NCBI RefSeq assembly: GCF_049348705.1
Contig: NZ_CP186485.1
Location: forward strand, 620,001-684,000
Source: Paracoxiella cheracis
Lineage (GTDB): Bacteria > Pseudomonadota > Gammaproteobacteria > Coxiellales > Coxiellaceae
Direction: 5' to 3'
DNA: 64,000 nt
Position numbers and translations under genes: made by a program. Positions 42,339 to 51,496 of the stretch are shown here, in pieces. The notes beneath the pieces were generated by a model. That model searched no databases, was not told where the DNA came from, and worked only from the letters and a program-made list of their open reading frames with translations. Position 1 is the first letter of the stretch; each line of letters starts with the position of its first letter.

Positions 42339-44385
42339 ATGACAAGTTGGGACGACGAATGATGATTATCGTACCGTCCCACTCCAAAGGAGTGATGCGC
42401 TTTGGCTGATGCGCGAGTGAGACTTTAATTTTTTTCCATTGGTAATGGGAGATATCTTTTTGCAGTTCATCAATTCCGCCCGTTTCGGCAAGCGTAATTT
42501 CATGCAGTTTTTTGAGTGAAATCAATCGATGTGGTGGAATATGATAGTTAATTGAGCCGATCCATAAAGGGACTTCTGTGTTATTGAAAGTGATTCCCGT
42601 TGACCATAATCGCAATTCAATAATTGTTTGTTTTTTTCGAACATGTTTTATTACAAATAATACTGCGGGTTGATGCCGATAGAGTTGCGGAAACAGGGGT
42701 AAGTGTTGTTCTGGCTTATAACTCGCAAAACGATTCAATGCATTTTTCATGTCCGTTGTATTATGAATAATAGTCCAGCCCTGACGTTTTAAGTTTTGTT
42801 TGATGTTGTCAATGGTATCGGCCCATTGGACATTAAAGGGTTGAATAGGATTACCAAATCGATTTTGACGATAAACGGGTAAATATTTTGTGGGATTTGT
42901 CCACCAAGCATTCATGTAAATTGTTTGTGTTGGCCAAAGATATTCGTAACGTTTTATCATCGTGTTATATCGCGCGCCGGTATAGGCTCCCCACGGAATT
43001 AATAACGCTAGCACCATAAAAATAAACCAATAGACGGTTGCGAAAGGTTTGGGTGGATAGCGGCGATAAGAAGTGATGACTATTAATAAGATGGTAAAGC
43101 CTAAAAAGATACTACCTAAAATATCTGTAAACCAGTGTGCCCCTAAATAAAGGCGTGAAAATCCAATCAGTACGATTAACGTTGCAGCCGTAGAATATGG
43201 AATCCAGTGCCATTTTCGCGAAATTTGTTTCGCAATTAAAAAAGCAGCGAAACCATAAAAAGCTAATGAGAATGTTGTATGGCCGCTAGGAAATGATGAT
43301 GACGGTATTTGATAGGCTAAGCCTGATGGCCGTGGTGAATGAATAATCCATTTTAAAAAATACACACAGGCGCCTGTTATAATCAAGAGGGCTAAAAAAT
43401 GCCACACAGAGCGCCATTGTTTTTTCCACATTAATCCGAGCACAATAATTAAGCCAAATACAAAGATATCAGGTGAATCGCCGAGCAGAGTTATGCCAAT
43501 GAAAACCGCATCTGCATGGTGCGTGCGAATGCTTTGCAGAAAATGGAATAAGGGTTGATTGAGGTGTGTGAAAGACCCTTGAAAAATGACATTGAGTAGC
43601 ACGGTTATAAAGAGCAGCAAGCTGATACCTGCTAAAATAATCAGCGTTAATTGATGGTGATCTTTGGGGTTATTACGGTTAGTAATCAGACGGATTAAAA
43701 ATTTAGAGCCATGATGATGGCTTAACCAATCCCAGGTTTTATTAATAAGCCGATTGAAAAAACTCGCCAAAAACACAAAGAATCGTTGAATCGCCCAAAA
43801 TATTAACCATAAAAATACGATGACGACCAAACCAATGATGATGAACTTTGTGGTCATGCCTTTCGGTAATTCGAGTGAGATTGCGCCGATTAAAACGCCG
43901 GGTAACATATACGCGATGGCCCAAAGAAAGGCAGAAGGTATTGCGGCAAGAAAAAATCGTCCCCAGGGCATTTTCAATAGGCCTGCAATTAAAGGGACGG
44001 AGCTTCGTGCCGGGCCGACGAACCGCCCGATCAAAATACTTTTGCCGCCATGTTTTTTAAAAAAGTCTTCACCTTTTGTGAGCCAGGTGGGATGTTTTTT
44101 AAACGGCCAAACATTAAGAAGGCCTTCATTATAATATTTTCCTATATAAAAACCGATCGTATCACCTGCGAGTGCACCGAGCGTTGCCCAAATTAATGTA
44201 CTAAAGCCGGGGATTAAACCACGCCCAATGAGAATACCAATGACGGTCATGGTGATAGAGCCCGGGATGATGGTGCCAATTAAGGGTAGTGATTCGGTTA
44301 GGGCAATAATAAATGCAAAAATAATGCCCATGTGCGGGTGCATCTGCAAATAGGTATTGATGTCGTGGAGATAGTTTTCCATCAT
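42202..44385 (-). CDS. DedA / PAP2 phosphatase / LssY-type membrane protein
   Basis: 727 residues, polytopic. DedA domain at residues about 1-200 (IGTIIPGSITMTVIGILIGR; GRFVGPARSSVPLIAGLLKM), PAP2 domain at about 270-440 with its three motifs KWIIHSPRP, SSFPSGHTTF and SRLYLGAHWFTD, and a C-terminal LssY-like domain (NIKQNLKRQGWTI). Similar fusions lie beside the Legionella lss type I secretion genes. Probable role in undecaprenyl or phospholipid phosphate recycling. Stop overlaps the convergent methyltransferase gene; start 4 bp after lipA's stop. Confidence 0.88.
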   Translation of the reverse strand: MMENYLHDINTYLQMHPHMGIIFAFIIALTESLPLIGTIIPGSITMTVIGILIGRGLIPGFSTLIWATLGALAGDTIGFYIGKYYNEGLLNVWPFKKHPTWLTKGEDFFKKHGGKSILIGRFVGPARSSVPLIAGLLKMPWGRFFLAAIPSAFLWAIAYMLPGVLIGAISLELPKGMTTKFIIIGLVVIVFLWLIFWAIQRFFVFLASFFNRLINKTWDWLSHHHGSKFLIRLITNRNNPKDHHQLTLIILAGISLLLFITVLLNVIFQGSFTHLNQPLFHFLQSIRTHHADAVFIGITLLGDSPDIFVFGLIIVLGLMWKKQWRSVWHFLALLIITGACVYFLKWIIHSPRPSGLAYQIPSSSFPSGHTTFSLAFYGFAAFLIAKQISRKWHWIPYSTAATLIVLIGFSRLYLGAHWFTDILGSIFLGFTILLIVITSYRRYPPKPFATVYWFIFMVLALLIPWGAYTGARYNTMIKRYEYLWPTQTIYMNAWWTNPTKYLPVYRQNRFGNPIQPFNVQWADTIDNIKQNLKRQGWTIIHNTTDMKNALNRFASYKPEQHLPLFPQLYRHQPAVLFVIKHVRKKQTIIELRLWSTGITFNNTEVPLWIGSINYHIPPHRLISLKKLHEITLAETGGIDELQKDISHYQWKKIKVSLAHQPKRITPLEWDGTIIIIRRPNLSSILSFDIAQSNHRICNGSPRRKDQRQGSHELRVALSPSDHTGPTN

Positions 44386-44388
44386 TGT

Positions 44389-45345
44389 TTATGAAACTTT
44401 TTCTCCGGCTGCTTGTCGATCTGCATGATAAGACGATCGTACAAGCGGACCGCTGGCTACCTGCGTAAAGCCAATTTCTTTTGCAAACTGGCCCAGCTCC
44501 TTAAATTCTTGGGGTGTCACGTAACGATCCACAGGCATATGATATCGCGTGGGTTGCAGGTATTGTCCGAGGGTTAACATATCAACATTGTGAGCACGAA
44601 GATCGCGGAGGACTTGTTCTGTTTCTTCGCGTGTTTCACCCAAACCCAACATCATTCCCGATTTGGTAGGAATGCCTGGAAAACGTTTTTTAAATTCCTG
44701 TAATAATTTTAACGACCATAAATAATCGGAGCCGGGACGCGCTTGTTTATAGAGGCGCGATGCCGTTTCAATATTGTGATTGAATACATCGGGCAAGCCG
44801 GTGGCCATGGCTTCGAGAGCTTTCTCCATCCGACCTCGAAAATCTGGCACTAACACTTCTATTTTAATGTTTGGACTTTGTTCGCGTACGCGATTGACGC
44901 AATCAGTAAAATGCTGTGCGCCACCGTCGCGTAGATCGTCCCGATCGACGGAGGTGATGACCACGTATTTTAATTCCATGGTTTTGATTGTTTTGGCTAA
45001 GTTTTGAGGCTCGTTGGGATCTAACGGATCAGGACGACCGTGTCCCACATCGCAAAAGCTACAGCGTCGCGTGCATTTTTCACCCATGATCATAAATGTA
45101 GCAGTGCCGTGGCTAAAGCATTCGCTGAGATTGGGGCAGCTCGCTTCTTCGCAGACGGTGACCATGCGATTTTCGCGCAATAAATTTTTTAATTTTGAAA
45201 TTTTATTATCGCTGGGTAATTTAACGCGAATCCAATCGGGTTTGCGCAATGGTTGGTGAGTTTCTTCGATTTTAATTGGGATGCGCGCTAATTTTTCAGC
45301 GCCCAACGCTTTTTTGGTCGGATCATAGGTTGACTTGTTGCTCAT
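44389..45345 (-). CDS. lipA: Lipoyl synthase
   Basis: Radical SAM enzyme inserting two sulfurs into octanoyl-protein. 318 residues; auxiliary cluster cysteines in VTVCEEASCPNLSECF and radical SAM cluster in GEKCTRRCSFCDVGHG; C-terminal RSSYHA supplies the Ser ligand of the auxiliary cluster. Start overlaps the lipB end by 23 bp. Order dacA-ybeD-lipB-lipA as in other gammaproteobacteria. Confidence 0.97.
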   Translation of the reverse strand: MSNKSTYDPTKKALGAEKLARIPIKIEETHQPLRKPDWIRVKLPSDNKISKLKNLLRENRMVTVCEEASCPNLSECFSHGTATFMIMGEKCTRRCSFCDVGHGRPDPLDPNEPQNLAKTIKTMELKYVVITSVDRDDLRDGGAQHFTDCVNRVREQSPNIKIEVLVPDFRGRMEKALEAMATGLPDVFNHNIETASRLYKQARPGSDYLWSLKLLQEFKKRFPGIPTKSGMMLGLGETREETEQVLRDLRAHNVDMLTLGQYLQPTRYHMPVDRYVTPQEFKELGQFAKEIGFTQVASGPLVRSSYHADRQAAGEKVS

Positions 45346-46003
45346 GCGACGGCATCTCCAAAGGTAGGTCCTGTAATATTTTGGGATGATTATACCCGAA
45401 ATGATTTAAAAAGTAGGGCATAATATTTTGCATGACTTGGTCCATCGTGATGGTTAGGGCTCGATCTTTGACCTGCGTTATTTGTAACCCTTTGAAACCA
45501 CAGGGGTTGATGTATGAAAACGGGGTCAGGTCGAGATCGATATTAAAGGCCAAACCATGGTAGCTAAAGCCGCGTTTTACGCGCAGCCCGATCGAACAGA
45601 TTTTGGCTTCATCAACATAGACACCCGGTGCATCTTCTTTACCATAAGCCTCGATTTTAAGGCTCTTTAAGTAATCGACAACAATCTGTTCAATTGTTCG
45701 TACAAATGTTCGGGTTTGCAGCCCAAGACGTCTAATATCGAGCAATAGATAAACCATCAGTTGACCGGGACCATGATACGTGATTTGTCCGCCACGGTCT
45801 GTTTGGACAATCGGAATATGATGAGGGTTTAGGACGTGCTCGGGTTTTCCGGCCAGGCCCTGAGTGAATACAGGTAAATGCTCCAGCAGCCATATCTCAT
45901 CGGTTGTCTCTGTGCTTCGCTGGTTAGTAAATATTTTCATGGCCTCCCAGGTGTCGTGGTAAGGCTGAATAGTCTTGAATTGGCGAATAATAACGTCGTT
46001 CAT
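45323..46003 (-). CDS. lipB: Octanoyl-ACP:protein octanoyltransferase
   Basis: 226 residues. Transfers octanoyl from ACP to lipoyl domains through the Cys in YINPCGFKGLQITQV, with Lys in APGVYVDEAKICSIGLRVKR. GQITYHGPGQLMVYLLLDIR is the conserved RGG.xTYHGPGQ region. Normal length. Supplies the substrate to LipA, whose gene it overlaps. Confidence 0.96.
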   Translation of the reverse strand: MNDVIIRQFKTIQPYHDTWEAMKIFTNQRSTETTDEIWLLEHLPVFTQGLAGKPEHVLNPHHIPIVQTDRGGQITYHGPGQLMVYLLLDIRRLGLQTRTFVRTIEQIVVDYLKSLKIEAYGKEDAPGVYVDEAKICSIGLRVKRGFSYHGLAFNIDLDLTPFSYINPCGFKGLQITQVKDRALTITMDQVMQNIMPYFLNHFGYNHPKILQDLPLEMPSHEQQVNL

Positions 46004-46082
46004 GCGACGTATTGTCCTTGTTTGTCAGATTAAGTGCAAGAGAGGGAGTTTTGCCTAGTGGCTCTGCGCCACTCCTCGGAGA

Positions 46083-46358
46083 TTAGAGTGCCATGATTAT
46101 TTCTTTGCAATCACTCAAGTCTTGGTAGGCTGCATCCAACTGTTCTTTACTCTCAGCATGTATTGTAATTGTTAAGGCTAGAAAATTTGCATCGCGACTC
46201 AATCTCTTCGTGTAATTCTTGTTGCTGAAAGTTGGAAAATGTTTGTGAATGATATCGAGTACGGAGGGTTCAAATTTTTTATTGGCTTTGCCTACAACTT
46301 TTATAATGAAATCACAGGGGAATTCTATTGGCGGGGTTCTTAGTTTGTCATCAGTCAT
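46083..46358 (-). CDS. ybeD: YbeD-family (DUF493) protein
   Basis: 91 residues with IEFPCDFIIKVVGKANKKFE and YLALTITIHAESKEQL-like beta-alpha-beta fold of the YbeD family, usually between dacA and lipB as here. Putative regulator; role unclear. Preceded on the minus strand by the hairpin after dacA. Confidence 0.9.
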   Translation of the reverse strand: MTDDKLRTPPIEFPCDFIIKVVGKANKKFEPSVLDIIHKHFPTFSNKNYTKRLSRDANFLALTITIHAESKEQLDAAYQDLSDCKEIIMAL

Positions 46359-46376
46359 GTTTACATCCTATAAGAA

Positions 46377-46407
46377 AAGCTGCGATTCATCAGTGAGATC
46401 GCAGCTT
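46377..46407 (-). terminator. Hairpin between dacA and ybeD
   Basis: aagctgcgat / atcgcagctt is a perfect 10-bp stem with an 11-nt loop. On the minus strand it is followed by ttttctta, so it is a probable intrinsic terminator or attenuator for dacA transcription. Confidence 0.7.
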
Positions 46408-46423
46408 CTTAAAAATACGGTTG

Positions 46424-47680
46424 TTAGGATGATCGCTTGCCAAACATTCCTTTAAAGAAAAGAGCAATGTGATCTGTCGTACGAGACCATGCACCGCCTC
46501 GTTTATCATCTTGTAAGGCTACTAACGGTGCTTTGGTAATTGGTTTTCCGTTCAAGGTAACTTGCACTTCGCCGTATTGCTGCCCTTTGATGATCGGTGC
46601 TTGTAGGTTTGGATTTACATCCATCGTCGCATTTAAATGTTTGTACTCACCGATTGGGATCGTGACATATAATGGTTTAGCCAAACCGAATTTACTGTAT
46701 TTATGATGCGCCATCCAAATTCGGGGTTTTATGAGCACTTGGTTGGCATCAAATAATTTATAGCTTTTATAAAAACGAAACCCATAATTTAAGATTGCTT
46801 GAGAATCATTTGCACGAGCACTGTCAGTAGGCGTCCCCATCACAACAGAAATTAGTCGCATGTCACTGCGTTTAGCAGAAGCAATTAAACAATATCCTGC
46901 TTCTTCTGTATGACCTGTTTTCAAACCATCTACTGCATCATCACGCCACAACAAGCGGTTGCGGTTGGGTTGTTTAATATGGTTGAACGTGATCCACTTT
47001 TGAGAAAAGAAATGATAGTACTGCGGAAAATCGTTAATAATGGCACGCGTCAAAATTGCCAAGTCGTGCGGCGTTGAATAATGCTCAGGGCGTGGCAAAC
47101 CTGTTGGATCCACAAAGTGTGAATTGGTCATGCCGAGTCGCGCAGCGGTTTGGTTCATCAATTGTGCAAACGTATCTTGCGTGCCTGCAATGTATTGCGA
47201 GATAGCAACACAGGCGTCATTACCAGAGGCAACGATGATGCCTTGGATGAGTTGCTCAACCGGCACGTGACTACCCACTTTTAAAAACATGCGTGAGCCG
47301 CCTATCTGCCAAGCTTCTTTGCTGATACGCACAGAATCTGTTAAGTGAATCTGCCCACTTTGCAGAGCCTGGAACGTTAAATACAGAGTCATTAGCTTCG
47401 TCAAGCTAGCAGGTTGAAGGTGTTCATCCATATTCTTTTGCGCGAGTACCATGCCCGTATTGGCATCCATCAGGATGTAGCCTTTGGCATCGATATTCGG
47501 TGGCGGGGGTACTAATGTCGGTGGAGATGCGGGTTGCGGGGTTGCGGCTGTATTGGCAATAGCGAGGCTTTGTTCCCCAGAGTTTTCTGCGGTGTCTGCT
47601 AAGGCCTGGGTAAACCACATCGTGAAAGCGATGATTAAGAAAGTAGAGACAATCCGCTTTAGGTGGGTCATTATTCTCAT
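46424..47680 (-). CDS. dacA: D-alanyl-D-alanine carboxypeptidase (PBP5/6 type)
   Basis: 418 residues. Signal peptide (IVSTFLIIAFTMWFTQALA), linker rich in Pro, then the S11 serine peptidase domain: SLTK (PASLTKLMTL) with catalytic Ser, SGN (VASGNDACV), KTG (DGLKTGHTEEAG). The C-terminal PBP5 domain (MDVNPNLQAPIIKGQQYGEV) and an amphipathic membrane-anchoring tail (TDHIALFFKGMFGKR) are present. Periplasmic trimming of peptidoglycan pentapeptides. Confidence 0.96.
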   Translation of the reverse strand: MRIMTHLKRIVSTFLIIAFTMWFTQALADTAENSGEQSLAIANTAATPQPASPPTLVPPPPNIDAKGYILMDANTGMVLAQKNMDEHLQPASLTKLMTLYLTFQALQSGQIHLTDSVRISKEAWQIGGSRMFLKVGSHVPVEQLIQGIIVASGNDACVAISQYIAGTQDTFAQLMNQTAARLGMTNSHFVDPTGLPRPEHYSTPHDLAILTRAIINDFPQYYHFFSQKWITFNHIKQPNRNRLLWRDDAVDGLKTGHTEEAGYCLIASAKRSDMRLISVVMGTPTDSARANDSQAILNYGFRFYKSYKLFDANQVLIKPRIWMAHHKYSKFGLAKPLYVTIPIGEYKHLNATMDVNPNLQAPIIKGQQYGEVQVTLNGKPITKAPLVALQDDKRGGAWSRTTDHIALFFKGMFGKRSS

Positions 47681-47806
47681 GATATCTTCCTATATACTGC
47701 TGGTAGTTACCTAAATCGACGTTTATCGTATCATATCCGCTGATTGATGGAATGGGTTTCAGGTATATTTTTATTGAGAGCAGGCTCTGAAACATTTATT
47801 TTCCGC

Positions 47807-47868
47807 TTCCAAAAGCTACGTATTTTGCGTATAATGTGTAAAAATTGACCAATTTTGAGGGGTAAGAG
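47807..47868 (+). promoter_or_regulatory. Promoter and ribosome site of the small lipoprotein gene
   Basis: TATAAT at 47830-47835 with TTCCAA 17 bp upstream (47807-47812), then gaggggtaagag just before ATG 47869. Confidence 0.55.
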
Positions 47869-48222
47869 ATGTTAAGGATTGTGGGTTCCGTAGTTGTTAT
47901 TGGAGCCTTAACCCTAAGTCTTGCGGCTTGCGGGTCCAAACAGCCTACACCGGATCCGTCGGGTGTGTATAAACGTATAGGAAGTCCAATCGCCTGTGTA
48001 AAAGCGCTCGAGATTGCTAATCAGAATCTTATTGAGGGAAAACGAGAAGCAAAGCGACACAACGCCTATGTTGATTGGAATGAACCGAATAACCATTTGG
48101 CGGCTGCCATTGTAGCGCAAAATCATGGTGACTATGCTTTGTGTACTGAGCAAGCGAATCAGGTGAATGCTTCGGCCATACGAAATCAAAATTACATTTC
48201 GTGGGAAAATTCTCTGAAATAA
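47869..48222 (+). CDS. Small outer-membrane-type lipoprotein, unknown
   Basis: 117 residues. Signal peptide with lipobox LSLAACGSK; the residue after the Cys is Gly, compatible with export to the outer membrane. The mature part has two further Cys (PIACVKALEIA; DYALCTEQAN) and a helical ALEIANQNLIEGKREAKRHN stretch that could form a TPR-like pair. No family recognised. Convergent with the antiporter gene, 1 bp between stops. Confidence 0.75.
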   Translation: MLRIVGSVVVIGALTLSLAACGSKQPTPDPSGVYKRIGSPIACVKALEIANQNLIEGKREAKRHNAYVDWNEPNNHLAAAIVAQNHGDYALCTEQANQVNASAIRNQNYISWENSLK

Positions 48223-48223
48223 T

Positions 48224-49822
48224 TTATTTATATGACGCGAATCCGACCTGGTCGCGGTCAATCTTTGAAAGAATGCGCATATATACTTCTTCACTAATTT
48301 CACCGTTCGATCGCATTTTATAGAGCAATTTGCGTTCGTAATCTAATATCTTCGCAAGCAATGATTCAGCTTCATGGCCGACTTCGTGCGTATCACATTC
48401 GGTTTGGTAAGAAACCTTAAATTGCAACAGTCGATTTGCGTAATAACTATCGACTAATTTTTTTGAGGCGATGGAACAAACATGTTCTGTTTCTTCTAGT
48501 TTGCTAATATGTTCGATAGCTTGTTTTGTTATTTTTCTGTAGATCTTTGTGGCTTCTTTTATGGTCTCGATATCCGTTTTTTCTAACTTTAAAACTTTAA
48601 TTAAATAGGGCAGCGTTAACCCTTGCACAACTAAAGTAAATAAAATAACAATAATGGTTAGAAATATAATTAAGTTTAAGAAAGGAAATGGGTTCGTATC
48701 TGAGATAGACACTGGTAGTGCAATAGCAAGTGCGAGTGATACCAAGCCGCGCATTCCAGACCAAGATGAGATAACCACTTCACGCCACGAGAATTCGGTA
48801 ATTTGTGTTTTTGATTTACGCAGTCTTGCAATTCGTGTTGCAATATAAGCAGTCATGCTAACCCAAATAAATCGCAATAAAATTAAAATTACAATGGTAA
48901 CAATTGAAAATAAAATCAGTTGGCTAGCTGGCAAATAGCTTACTTTACGCAAGTAAGTCGGAAACTGCATGCCGATAACAATAAAAATTAAGCCGTTCAG
49001 AAAGAATATAAACGTATCCCACACTGCTTTTTCGGATAATCGCGTTCTTGCTTTAATGGTGCGTTCGGTGCGTTTGTGGAATAAACCGGCAGCAACGACC
49101 GATAAAACACCAGAGACCCCGATACGCACGGCGAATAAATACGCGACGTATGCCAATATCAGGCTCATGATGATAGGTAACTCATTTTCAGATTCTGTTA
49201 AAAATTCTTTAACGATCAGACTCGTGAAATAGGAAAACATCAACCCAACAGCAATACCACCAAGCCCGACGAGAATCGTGTGGATGCTTACTTGCGTGAC
49301 ATTGATTGCATCCATGAAAACAAACAAAACAGCCATTTTATATAAGACAATACTGATCGCGTCGTTGAATAGGCTTTCGACTTCGATGCTTCGAATAACC
49401 TGCTGTTGTGCATTCAGCTTATGTAAAATGGAGGTGGATGCGATGGCATCTGTTGGTGCAATAATTGCGCCAAGCACTAAGGCCGCGCTGAGTGGCATAG
49501 CGGGCACAATCCAATGTAACACCCATCCGACAACCATGGTTGAGACAATCACCAAGACGACCGCCAATGAAATAATTTCGGTAATATTGTTTTGAATATC
49601 TTCCCAGGAAATAAGCCTTGCTGCCGCAAATAGAATGGGCGGTAGAAATAGTGTGAGTACTACCTCGCTCGGCGGATGCCAATTGGGAATACCCGGGATG
49701 AAGCCAACGAGCAAGCCTGCAACTACGAGCACCAGTGGATAGGGCACGTTGATTCGCTCAGCAATGGCCGTGCCAATCACCACGAGAAACAGTATGAAGG
49801 GTATAATGTCGAAAGCAGTCAT
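48224..49822 (-). CDS. Na+/H+ antiporter, CPA1 (NhaP) family
   Basis: About 532 residues with ~12 helices: NVPYPLVLVVAGLLVGFIPG, then FLPPILFAAARLISW, GAIIAPTDAIASTSIL (the APTD motif) and VESLFNDAISIVLYKMA (FNDA, catalytic Asp), followed by a cytoplasmic helical tail. Start ATG 49822 (MTAFDIIPFILFLV) preferred over 49876, since the longer form would overlap the ndk promoter. Exchanges monovalent cations for protons. Confidence 0.9.
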   Translation of the reverse strand: MTAFDIIPFILFLVVIGTAIAERINVPYPLVLVVAGLLVGFIPGIPNWHPPSEVVLTLFLPPILFAAARLISWEDIQNNITEIISLAVVLVIVSTMVVGWVLHWIVPAMPLSAALVLGAIIAPTDAIASTSILHKLNAQQQVIRSIEVESLFNDAISIVLYKMAVLFVFMDAINVTQVSIHTILVGLGGIAVGLMFSYFTSLIVKEFLTESENELPIIMSLILAYVAYLFAVRIGVSGVLSVVAAGLFHKRTERTIKARTRLSEKAVWDTFIFFLNGLIFIVIGMQFPTYLRKVSYLPASQLILFSIVTIVILILLRFIWVSMTAYIATRIARLRKSKTQITEFSWREVVISSWSGMRGLVSLALAIALPVSISDTNPFPFLNLIIFLTIIVILFTLVVQGLTLPYLIKVLKLEKTDIETIKEATKIYRKITKQAIEHISKLEETEHVCSIASKKLVDSYYANRLLQFKVSYQTECDTHEVGHEAESLLAKILDYERKLLYKMRSNGEISEEVYMRILSKIDRDQVGFASYK

Positions 49823-49878
49823 AGCGCTAAGTGTCCCAATCCTTTGAATTGATTGTAGCACAGGCGTTATTCTCAATA

Positions 49879-49914
49879 TATAATGTCGCGATTTTACTCA
49901 AATGGGGAAATACT
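49879..49914 (+). promoter_or_regulatory. ndk -10 box and ribosome site
   Basis: TATAAT at 49879-49884 and gggg at about 49904 before ATG 49915. The -35 is not clear. It lies in the 92 bp between the divergent antiporter and ndk starts. Confidence 0.5.
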
Positions 49915-50337
49915 ATGGCTACTGAAAGAACATTATCAATCATCAAGCCCGATGCTGTGGCAAAACACATTATCGGTGACATTTATTCACGTTTTGAGAA
50001 GGCTGGTTTAAGGATAGTAGCCGCACGCATGATGCATTTAAGCCAAGCACAAGCTGAAGCATTCTATGCTGTTCACAAAGACCGCCCGTTTTTTAAAGAC
50101 TTGGTGAGCTTCATGATTTCGGGCCCTGTGATGGTGCAAGTTCTCGAAGGTGAGAATGCCATCATGCAAAACCGTGATCTCATGGGTGCAACTAACCCCA
50201 AAGAAGCAGCACCCGGTACGATTCGTGCTGATTTTGCGGATTCCATCGATGCGAATGCGGTGCACGGGTCAGATGGCCCAGATACGGCTGCAGAAGAGAT
50301 CAACTTTTTCTTCAAGCCCCAAGAAATTGTGGGATAA
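49915..50337 (+). CDS. ndk: Nucleoside diphosphate kinase
   Basis: 140 residues; TERTLSIIKPDAVAKHIIGD at the start and the phosphorylated His in ANAVHGSDGPDTAAEEINFF. Balances NTP pools. ndk-rlmN is the usual order, and the two are spaced by 1 bp, so one operon. Confidence 0.97.
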   Translation: MATERTLSIIKPDAVAKHIIGDIYSRFEKAGLRIVAARMMHLSQAQAEAFYAVHKDRPFFKDLVSFMISGPVMVQVLEGENAIMQNRDLMGATNPKEAAPGTIRADFADSIDANAVHGSDGPDTAAEEINFFFKPQEIVG

Positions 50338-50338
50338 C

Positions 50339-51430
50339 ATGAACAACGTGCTCGATCTAGACTTACCCGAACTCCAAGACTATATGGTCAGTTTGGGTGA
50401 GCCTCGCTATCGAGCACAATGCTTACTGCGATGGGTGCATCAACGCGGCGTCATGGATTTTGATCAGATGACGGATATGAGCAAAGCACTACGCAGTACA
50501 TTGAAAGATCAGGCAAAAATAATCCTTCCCGAAATCATTCGTGAACAAATATCAGAAGACGGCACCCACAAATGGTTACTGCGACTCGAAGGCGGTAATG
50601 CTATCGAAACTGTATTTATACCTGAGCCAGAGCGTGGTACGTTGTGCGTATCCTCACAAGTAGGTTGTGCTTTAAATTGTAGCTTTTGCTCGACGGGGAA
50701 AGAGGGATTTAATCGCAACTTGTCGCTATCAGAAATCATCGGTCAAGTTTGGATTGCAACCCGGCAGTTGGCGCATTCGAATGCGTTCAAGATCACAAAC
50801 GTGGTGATGATGGGCATGGGCGAGCCACTCTTAAACTACGATCCTGTTGTTAAGGCTATGAATTTGATGATGAACGATTATGCCTATGGTCTATCAAAAT
50901 ATCGTGTTACTTTAAGTACTTCCGGTGTCGTGCCTGCGATGAAGCGCCTGCGTGAAGACAGTAACGTTTCTCTCGCGGTGTCGCTGCATGCCCCTAACGA
51001 TGCCTTGCGTAATGAGCTCGTGCCTTTAAACAAAAAATATCCTTTATCCACGCTGCTGCCGGTTTGTCGCGATTATTTTTCTGGCCAATCGAAGCGGGTC
51101 GTTTGTTTTGAGTATGTGATGTTGGATGGGGTTAATGATACCCCAGCGCATGCGAATGAATTGATACACCTGTTAAAGAGTGTTCCGTGTAAGATCAACT
51201 TGATCCCCTTTAACTCTTTTTCGGGGACACGATATCGCTGTTCCTCGGAAGCAGCGATTTCAGATTTTCAAAAGAAACTGATGGCTGCAGGCTTTAACGC
51301 CCGTGTGCGACGCACCCGCGGTGGTGATATCGACGGCGCCTGCGGTCAATTGGCTGGTAAGATCATGGATCGAACCGGTCGTCACAAACGTTGGCTGAAA
51401 ACGGGCCACCTCGTTCCAGTCACAGATTAA
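50339..51430 (+). CDS. rlmN: Dual-specificity 23S rRNA/tRNA methyltransferase RlmN
   Basis: 363 residues, radical SAM: CSSQVGCALNCSFCSTGKEG holds the CxxxCxxC cluster, MGMGEPLLNYD the GGEP-like motif, and the two catalytic Cys are in CFEYVMLDGV (methylated Cys region) and near the C-terminus at GACGQLAGK. N-terminal helical bundle present. Methylates A2503 in 23S rRNA and A37 in tRNA. Start ATG 50339 fits family length; the longer frame from 50150 is overlap with ndk. Confidence 0.96.
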   Translation: MNNVLDLDLPELQDYMVSLGEPRYRAQCLLRWVHQRGVMDFDQMTDMSKALRSTLKDQAKIILPEIIREQISEDGTHKWLLRLEGGNAIETVFIPEPERGTLCVSSQVGCALNCSFCSTGKEGFNRNLSLSEIIGQVWIATRQLAHSNAFKITNVVMMGMGEPLLNYDPVVKAMNLMMNDYAYGLSKYRVTLSTSGVVPAMKRLREDSNVSLAVSLHAPNDALRNELVPLNKKYPLSTLLPVCRDYFSGQSKRVVCFEYVMLDGVNDTPAHANELIHLLKSVPCKINLIPFNSFSGTRYRCSSEAAISDFQKKLMAAGFNARVRRTRGGDIDGACGQLAGKIMDRTGRHKRWLKTGHLVPVTD

Positions 51431-51434
51431 GACT

Positions 51435-51496
51435 TTCGTACAAAGTACGAAACTTCTGTTATAATTCCGAAAAATAATTAGCATAGGATAACACCG
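51435..51496 (+). promoter_or_regulatory. Promoter with palindrome upstream of rodZ
   Basis: TTTCGTAC-aaa-GTACGAAA (about 51435-51453) is a perfect 8-bp-arm palindrome ending 7 bp before TATAAT (about 51461-51466). It overlaps the -35 position, so it may be an operator; it is also a weak rlmN terminator candidate but lacks a T-run. Confidence 0.5.
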
